Positions 59,634 to 64,000 of a stretch of DNA of 64,000 nt are shown in pieces. The translations under genes were made by a program, and so were the position numbers. Source of the DNA: Vulcanimicrobiota bacterium (GTDB lineage Bacteria; Vulcanimicrobiota; JAJTBE01); the NCBI GenBank assembly GCA_021107945.1, contig JAIORV010000080.1:1-64000 (forward strand), read 5' to 3'. Each line of letters opens with the position of its first letter. Positions within the stretch are counted from its first letter, which is position 1. A model generated the notes under the pieces. It was not told where the DNA came from. It worked only from the letters and a program-made list of their open reading frames with translations, and did not search any database.

Positions 59634-60986
59634 TCACTTACCTGCGATGTCTTCCGTAGCGAACATAGAGATATCAACATTATTTTCTCCGGCAATCCCC
59701 GTTCTGGCTTGTACTTCTTTCATTATTTCATACCATTTCTTACAAAGTGGGCAGTACTCGATGTGTCTTTGGAATATATTCCCCTCGTTTTCGTCCAACT
59801 CACCTGTTATCAAGCCAAATATCCGGTTCATATCGGGACATCCCGGCGAATGTATGGGATCCTCGACTGGAAGCTTTTCAAGAATGCGATGTCTGCAGGA
59901 CTTGAAATACTGATTTTGGGGGTCAAGTTTTACCGCCATCTCGATATTGTCTATCGCCAGGTCAAAGTCTTTCATCCGGGAGCGAAGTCTGCCCCTGTGG
60001 AAGCACATTCTTTCATCGTCCCTATTATAGGCGAAAATCTTGTTCAGCAGGTAATAGGTGCTTTCGAACTCATCATACCTGTCAAGTAGCAGAGACATAA
60101 TATATAGGATTTCCCTGAAGTTGGGGTCGCCGCTCGCCGCCTTTCTCCAGCGGTCTGCGGCAGGAATCTTCGATAACTCGACAACCGCTCTTGCGTGAAA
60201 TGTAATATCTTCCGGCGAAAAATTGAACTCATCGGTACAAAATATGGGTGCAAGTGCTTGCAACGAAAGCCTGCGGAATTTTGAAATGGGACCTTCTTCT
60301 TTGCCGGACTGGCGCAACTGCCTTTCTGAAACAATAAAATTAGGATGATCTGCCAATTCCCGCAGATCTATCAGGTTTGTAATTCCGGTGCAGGAGGCGG
60401 AAATAATCTGGAAAAATTTCACCCCGCGCGTCGGGTGTCTTCGATCAACCCAGAAGCTTGCTTTATCACTATCTTTCTCCATCGAGAATATCCATTCGAG
60501 ACTACCGGGCATGGGCACTTTCAAATAATCTTCACCAGGCATCTCCCTGGATACAATAAAGTATGGAAGACCGGTATCAGGACGAGTCAGCAACTTCTTC
60601 AAAAGACTATTATATTTCTCCGCCATTTCAAGTCTTGTTGGGAACAGCTTTTCCATGCCCGGCGCAATCCGTTCCCGCGCTGATTTTTCCACGAGATCCC
60701 AGACGCGGTCCCGTACAATCTCCAGGAGACTCCTGCCGGTTTCCACCTGTCTTGGCGCATTACTTCCCTGGAGGTCTTTTTTTATGTCATCAATAAATTC
60801 GTGTATTGTTATTCCGCAAGGTAAGTCTCCATCTCTTATTACCCCTGGCATTGCCTGTGAAAACTCATCCAGTTTCCTTTTGAAGCAATCAGGGCATAGA
60901 TACTCAAAACGTTTTAAGGAGTAATAACTTCTGGATTCAAGCGACTTTCTGCAGATTTTGCAAAACGGCAATTCGATCACCTTCAT
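59634..60986 (-). CDS. Zinc-ribbon and TPR protein with C-terminal HxxxCxxC site
   Basis: 450 residues. An N-terminal treble-clef-like site (FCKICRKSLESRSYYSL...YLCPDCFKR), a middle of mixed helices, TPR-like units at about 320-375 (CFHRGRLRSRMKDFDLAIDN), and near the C-terminus IFQRHIEYCPLCKKWYEIMK, the H-x3-C-x2-C pattern of anti-sigma-like zinc fingers. Soluble and cytoplasmic by sequence. It follows the 60996 TPR gene by nine bases in the tilS-hpt operon. Function unknown; the combined motifs suggest a regulator or adaptor. Confidence 0.55.
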   Translation of the reverse strand: MKVIELPFCKICRKSLESRSYYSLKRFEYLCPDCFKRKLDEFSQAMPGVIRDGDLPCGITIHEFIDDIKKDLQGSNAPRQVETGRSLLEIVRDRVWDLVEKSARERIAPGMEKLFPTRLEMAEKYNSLLKKLLTRPDTGLPYFIVSREMPGEDYLKVPMPGSLEWIFSMEKDSDKASFWVDRRHPTRGVKFFQIISASCTGITNLIDLRELADHPNFIVSERQLRQSGKEEGPISKFRRLSLQALAPIFCTDEFNFSPEDITFHARAVVELSKIPAADRWRKAASGDPNFREILYIMSLLLDRYDEFESTYYLLNKIFAYNRDDERMCFHRGRLRSRMKDFDLAIDNIEMAVKLDPQNQYFKSCRHRILEKLPVEDPIHSPGCPDMNRIFGLITGELDENEGNIFQRHIEYCPLCKKWYEIMKEVQARTGIAGENNVDISMFATEDIAGK

Positions 60987-60995
60987 ATATAGAAA

Positions 60996-62438
60996 TCACT
61001 TCTTCTCTTTTCCCTCTATTATTTTCTTTATCCTTTTGTCTTCACTTATCAGTTTCAAATCCATATCTTGATTGATAAGTTTTTTATCATTAAATTTCAA
61101 TTCCAGGGCTTTATCAAGATGCTTTTTTGCAAGTTTTTCTCTTCTCATTTTATAATAACACACCGCAAGACCATAATTCGCATATTCAACGGTCTCCCCA
61201 CGCTGAATATTATCGGAATACTTTACAGTAGCTTCACTGTAATTTCCATTGGCATAACAGGCTCTGGCAAAGGTATCAACAATCGCCGGGTTTCCGGGAG
61301 AATAATTATAAGCTTTACGGGCAAATTTTAACGCCTCTTTCGGTTTGTAACAACCGCTTTTATCAGGCGCAATCAGGTACATCCATGCAAGGCCGTTCAG
61401 ACTATTGGCGTCATTATACCTTATTGCAAGCGCTCTTTTATATTCATCCTCTGCACGTTTGTATTTCCCGATCTCTGAATAAAGCAGTCCAAGGGTGAAA
61501 TATATCCTGTTCGAGTTAGGATCCACCGTCAACGCTTGCTCCATAACCTCAATGCCTTTTTTGAATTCTTTGTGACGCCTGTAATAACCTGAAAGGGCGA
61601 AGTATGATTCCAGGTTGTTTCCAAGCTTGTCTTTTGCAAGCTCAAGGATCTTCTCGGCTTTGTGAGGTTGCTTACGTTTTTCATAAAATTGGCTTACTGC
61701 AAGGTATGTATCAATGTCATCAGGATATGTGGACATGTAACGGTTCAGAATTTTATCCGCCTTCTCGTCGTTCTGCTCCTTTTCATAAACGGATAACAGC
61801 CTGTCAAAAATCAACTTATGAGGTTTCTCAATTCTCAGCGCCGATTCAAGGACTTTCCGCGCCTCCTCATTTTTTTTCATGCTCAAATAGTAATCTGCAA
61901 GAAGTCTGAATGCAACTGGATCTATGGGGTCATCCGATTCAATGGTGGATTTCTTGAGAAGTGCTATTGCCGACTGTTTTTCTCCGCTGTCCCAGAGTAT
62001 CTCCGCAAGATGTTTCCTGGCGGTTGGATGGTTTTTATCCATCTCCAATGTTTTTTGAAATTCTTTTTTGGCCTGCTCATTCTCGCCCCTGGCTTTATAG
62101 ACAAGCCCGACGTTAAAATGAAACCTTACATCGTCAGGAGCAAGTTCGGAGGCCTGTTTGTAATATTTAAGTGCGTTTTTGTAGTCTTTTGTTACATAGC
62201 TTATATGCCCCAGTCGTGTAACAGCATGCAGGTCGTCGGGTTTAATTTCGAGTGCGCGGGCATACTTATCCCCGGACTCATTGTAGTCCGTCTTTTTGAA
62301 TGCCTGCTCTGCATCTTTCATCAATTGCCCGTGCAGCAAGTTATTATATTGCGGCAATCCGATAAAAATAATAAGAGCGATGAATGAAATAAGAGCAAGG
62401 ATTATAAGAAAATTCTTCAATGTAGATCCCCCTGTCAT
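60996..62438 (-). CDS. Membrane-anchored TPR protein
   Basis: 480 residues: an N-terminal membrane helix (FLIILALISFIALIIFIGLP) and then about twelve TPRs to the end (for example YNESGDKYARALEIKPDDLH and LGLLYSEIGKYKRAEDEYKR). The domain should face the periplasm or outer side. TPR proteins of this type scaffold envelope assemblies. Eight bases after hpt, so co-transcribed with it. ATG 62438 is used; a TTG at 62420 with GGGGGA upstream could also start it. Confidence 0.7.
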   Translation of the reverse strand: MTGGSTLKNFLIILALISFIALIIFIGLPQYNNLLHGQLMKDAEQAFKKTDYNESGDKYARALEIKPDDLHAVTRLGHISYVTKDYKNALKYYKQASELAPDDVRFHFNVGLVYKARGENEQAKKEFQKTLEMDKNHPTARKHLAEILWDSGEKQSAIALLKKSTIESDDPIDPVAFRLLADYYLSMKKNEEARKVLESALRIEKPHKLIFDRLLSVYEKEQNDEKADKILNRYMSTYPDDIDTYLAVSQFYEKRKQPHKAEKILELAKDKLGNNLESYFALSGYYRRHKEFKKGIEVMEQALTVDPNSNRIYFTLGLLYSEIGKYKRAEDEYKRALAIRYNDANSLNGLAWMYLIAPDKSGCYKPKEALKFARKAYNYSPGNPAIVDTFARACYANGNYSEATVKYSDNIQRGETVEYANYGLAVCYYKMRREKLAKKHLDKALELKFNDKKLINQDMDLKLISEDKRIKKIIEGKEKK

Positions 62439-62446
62439 ATTTAACG

Positions 62447-62983
62447 TTAATAGGGAGAAAGCTTGGGTTTCAGTGCGCCTACAAACGGGAGATTTCGATA
62501 TTTCTGATGGAAGTCCAGCCCGTAACCGACCACAAATTTATCCGGTAAAATAAATCCCGTATAATCGCATTCAATATCGAGGGTTCTGCTATAAGGCTTT
62601 TCAAAAAGCGTGCAGATTCGAATTGAAGCGGGTTCTCTGAGTTTTAATACATCAACAACATAATGCAGAGATTCACCCATATCAATCATGTCTTCTACAA
62701 CAAGCAGGTGTTTTTTGAATATGGGATGATCAAGGTCTTTAATAATCTTGACTTCCCCTGAAGATCCCGCCTTTCCCCTTGAAAGAACAAGAAAATCGAT
62801 TGTGAAGTTAATGTCTGTCAATTTGCGGGTTAGATCGGCAAGAAACACCGCCGCTCCCCTCAAAATTGAAACAACGCACAAATCCTTGCCACGATAGTCG
62901 GCGGTAATACGGGAAGCCAACTCTCCGACTTTTTTGTCTATTTCCTCTTTGGTATATAAAACCTTTTCTATGTCATCAAGCAT
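62447..62983 (-). CDS. hpt: Hypoxanthine phosphoribosyltransferase
   Basis: 178 residues, normal for this purine-salvage enzyme that makes IMP or GMP from hypoxanthine or guanine and PRPP. Seen: CVVSILRGAAVFLADLTRKL, the PRPP-binding LLVVEDMIDMGESLHYVV, and the base-binding FILPDKFVVGYGLDFHQKYR. I take ATG 62983 (after GGTGGTGA) as start; ATG 62998 would add five residues. The start overlaps the tilS end by eight bases, the common tilS-hpt arrangement seen in many bacteria (usually followed by ftsH, here by a TPR gene). Confidence 0.95.
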   Translation of the reverse strand: MLDDIEKVLYTKEEIDKKVGELASRITADYRGKDLCVVSILRGAAVFLADLTRKLTDINFTIDFLVLSRGKAGSSGEVKIIKDLDHPIFKKHLLVVEDMIDMGESLHYVVDVLKLREPASIRICTLFEKPYSRTLDIECDYTGFILPDKFVVGYGLDFHQKYRNLPFVGALKPKLSPY

Positions 62984-64000
62984 GTTTGTCACCACCATTT
63001 TTTTCTACCCACAATTTCAAAACCCTCTTTGTATGAGGAGTCATTCTGAACAGTCTTGATTGCCTGTGTCCTGCAATCCATAATATTTCCCTGCCACAGA
63101 GGATTATCGGAATGCTGTTTCTCTGTGCTCGGGGAATCTTCTTATCGATAAAATAATCCTTTACTTTCTTTATCCCTTTCATCCCGATTGGAGAAAACCT
63201 ATCGCCGGGCTTCCTTGTTCTGAGCTGGAATTCTTTTCCATCGCATTTATCAAAATCAATGAATATCGTAAAGGGATTCACGGAATCCAGCGAGGGTCTT
63301 TCTTCCAGTATTTCCCCTCCAATCACAACATTCCATTCTTTTGAAATATTACTACCGGGAATTCTTAAGATGAGATCGGGAAGTTCGACTTCATCCGACT
63401 TCATTTTTTTACTGATTACAAGAAATTCATATTCCTTTTCTGCCCTGATATTCCCCGGGAGCTGAATTGAAGATCCCGAGGGTTTCAAAAGGAGGTTGAA
63501 TAAATTTTGCGTATGAAAATATGTCAGGTCTTTCATGCTGCCGGTAAAGCGGCATACAAGCTCCCTTAAAAGATGTTTCATTATATATGGCGCTGTTGAC
63601 GACACTCCGGAAAGATTAAGTCTCGCCTCGTTTTTTTTAATCACCGCGAACTTGTCCAGGTGGGAATCCGTTATCTGTTTCAGATAAACCATCTCTTCCT
63701 GAAATATTGCGGCAGTTCGACACAGGGCGGACTCCAGATTTGGATTAAATTCCGTTTTAAGTAAGGGAATAAGAATATTTCTGACCCTGTTTCTTAACAT
63801 GTCGGTTTCGAAATTCGTATGGTCCACCATATATTTTATCTTATATTCCTGGAGATATCTTAATATTTCTTCTTTTCGCGTATCCAAAAGAGGCCTTACA
63901 ATAAAACCCTCATATTCAGGATGAATTCCTGCCAGTCCTCTTTTCCCGGCTCCCGTAATCAGCCTGAGTAAAACGGTCTCCGCCTGATCGTCGGCGGTGT
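62976..64000 (-). CDS. tilS: tRNA(Ile)-lysidine synthase TilS, 5' end missing at window edge
   Basis: The 3' 341 codons of tilS; the gene continues past 64000. At the edge the reading frame gives TADDQAETVLLRLITGAGKR followed by RPLLDTRKEEILRYL and a DHTNFETDMLRNRVRNILIP block, all typical of TilS, which adds lysine to C34 of the AUA-decoding tRNA. The N-terminal ATP PP-loop (SGGxDS) lies outside. The C-terminal domain here, with RKPGDRFSPIGMKGIKKVKD and the ending HRQSRLFRMTPHTKRVLKL, is the long version of the family. Confidence 0.95.
   Translation of the reverse strand, partial: TADDQAETVLLRLITGAGKRGLAGIHPEYEGFIVRPLLDTRKEEILRYLQEYKIKYMVDHTNFETDMLRNRVRNILIPLLKTEFNPNLESALCRTAAIFQEEMVYLKQITDSHLDKFAVIKKNEARLNLSGVSSTAPYIMKHLLRELVCRFTGSMKDLTYFHTQNLFNLLLKPSGSSIQLPGNIRAEKEYEFLVISKKMKSDEVELPDLILRIPGSNISKEWNVVIGGEILEERPSLDSVNPFTIFIDFDKCDGKEFQLRTRKPGDRFSPIGMKGIKKVKDYFIDKKIPRAQRNSIPIILCGREILWIAGHRQSRLFRMTPHTKRVLKLWVEKNGGDKHA

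Noticed and set aside
44960-60890. Shared FSxxMPGVIR sequence in the SLT protein (residues 41-50) and the zinc-ribbon protein at 59634 (42-51)
   Set aside because: Six to eight identical residues with similar DNA is intriguing, but the surroundings do not align, so chance cannot be excluded.
1-64000. tRNA, rRNA or known riboswitch genes
   Set aside because: Reading both strands of the gaps I saw no convincing cloverleaf, rRNA segment or riboswitch core; a covariance-model scan would be decisive.

Overview
The window is 64 kb of bacterial chromosome from a lineage I cannot place at phylum level. Housekeeping genes are clear: tex, ruvA-ruvB, rpmB, hslU, thrB, hpt, tilS, a WecA/MraY-type transferase, pilT and the methylmalonyl-CoA mutase large subunit. 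Around them lie many proteins with no obvious family. Zinc-ribbon, TPR, Gly/Met-rich and low-complexity architectures recur, and intergenic spaces are full of small dispersed repeats. This style suggests an uncultivated, deep-branching, probably diderm, possibly anaerobic bacterium (type IV pilus retraction ATPases, an LpxB-like protein, a class III ribonucleotide reductase homologue). That placement is inference.

Region by region. 1-6.7 kb: a UshA-type nucleotidase, a YfcE-type phosphoesterase, a small secreted protein, a three-gene operon of related zinc-ribbon proteins, and sfsA, which seems to start at CTG. 6.7-10.5 kb: an accessory island with hairpin repeats, a group II intron relic and a 901-residue nuclease-STAND ATPase protein that looks like a stand-alone anti-phage gene. 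10.5-16.5 kb (minus strand): LpxB-like protein, Tex with a beta-repeat protein, and a kinase-like protein overlapping an ECF-S-like membrane protein. 16.8-20.9 kb: an NrdD homologue lacking the catalytic and zinc cysteines, then a tail-anchored low-complexity protein. 20.9-24.8 kb: AT-rich accessory DNA with a HigB toxin, a HigA antitoxin fused to an ImmA/IrrE-like protease, a UPF0489 arginase-like protein and two unknowns. 25-27.8 kb: an unknown protein and the mutase. 28-31.3 kb: a Gly/Met-rich protein with a DUF1521-like GDPH domain and a zinc-ribbon protein. 31.5-37.9 kb: tandem PilT and a degenerate PilT paralogue, ABC transporter genes and an alkyladenine glycosylase. 38-41.3 kb: ruvAB operon with a metallo-hydrolase. 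41.7-51.2 kb: a second Gly/Met-rich protein, an SLT lysozyme-like protein, rpmB, a WecA-like transferase, an unusual lipoprotein and a proline-rich PEGA-like protein. 51.2-55.4 kb: alpha-amylase and glycosyltransferase, a secreted glycan-binding-like protein and thrB. 55.4-64 kb (minus strand): hslU with a zinc-ribbon/TPR protein, then tilS-hpt-TPR-zinc-ribbon genes; tilS runs off the right edge.

Three themes cut across the window. First, at least three unrelated proteins share a roughly 40-residue N-terminal module (M-x-I-R ... [DE]-S-V-x-[IL]), a candidate sorting or export signal. Second, several repeat families share one layout: a GTAG or GTGG tetranucleotide followed by a hairpin, as in REP elements mobilised by RAYT transposases. 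Third, a TTTAACAT/TGTTAA motif, in places a perfect inverted repeat, recurs upstream of many of the lineage-specific genes and may co-regulate them.
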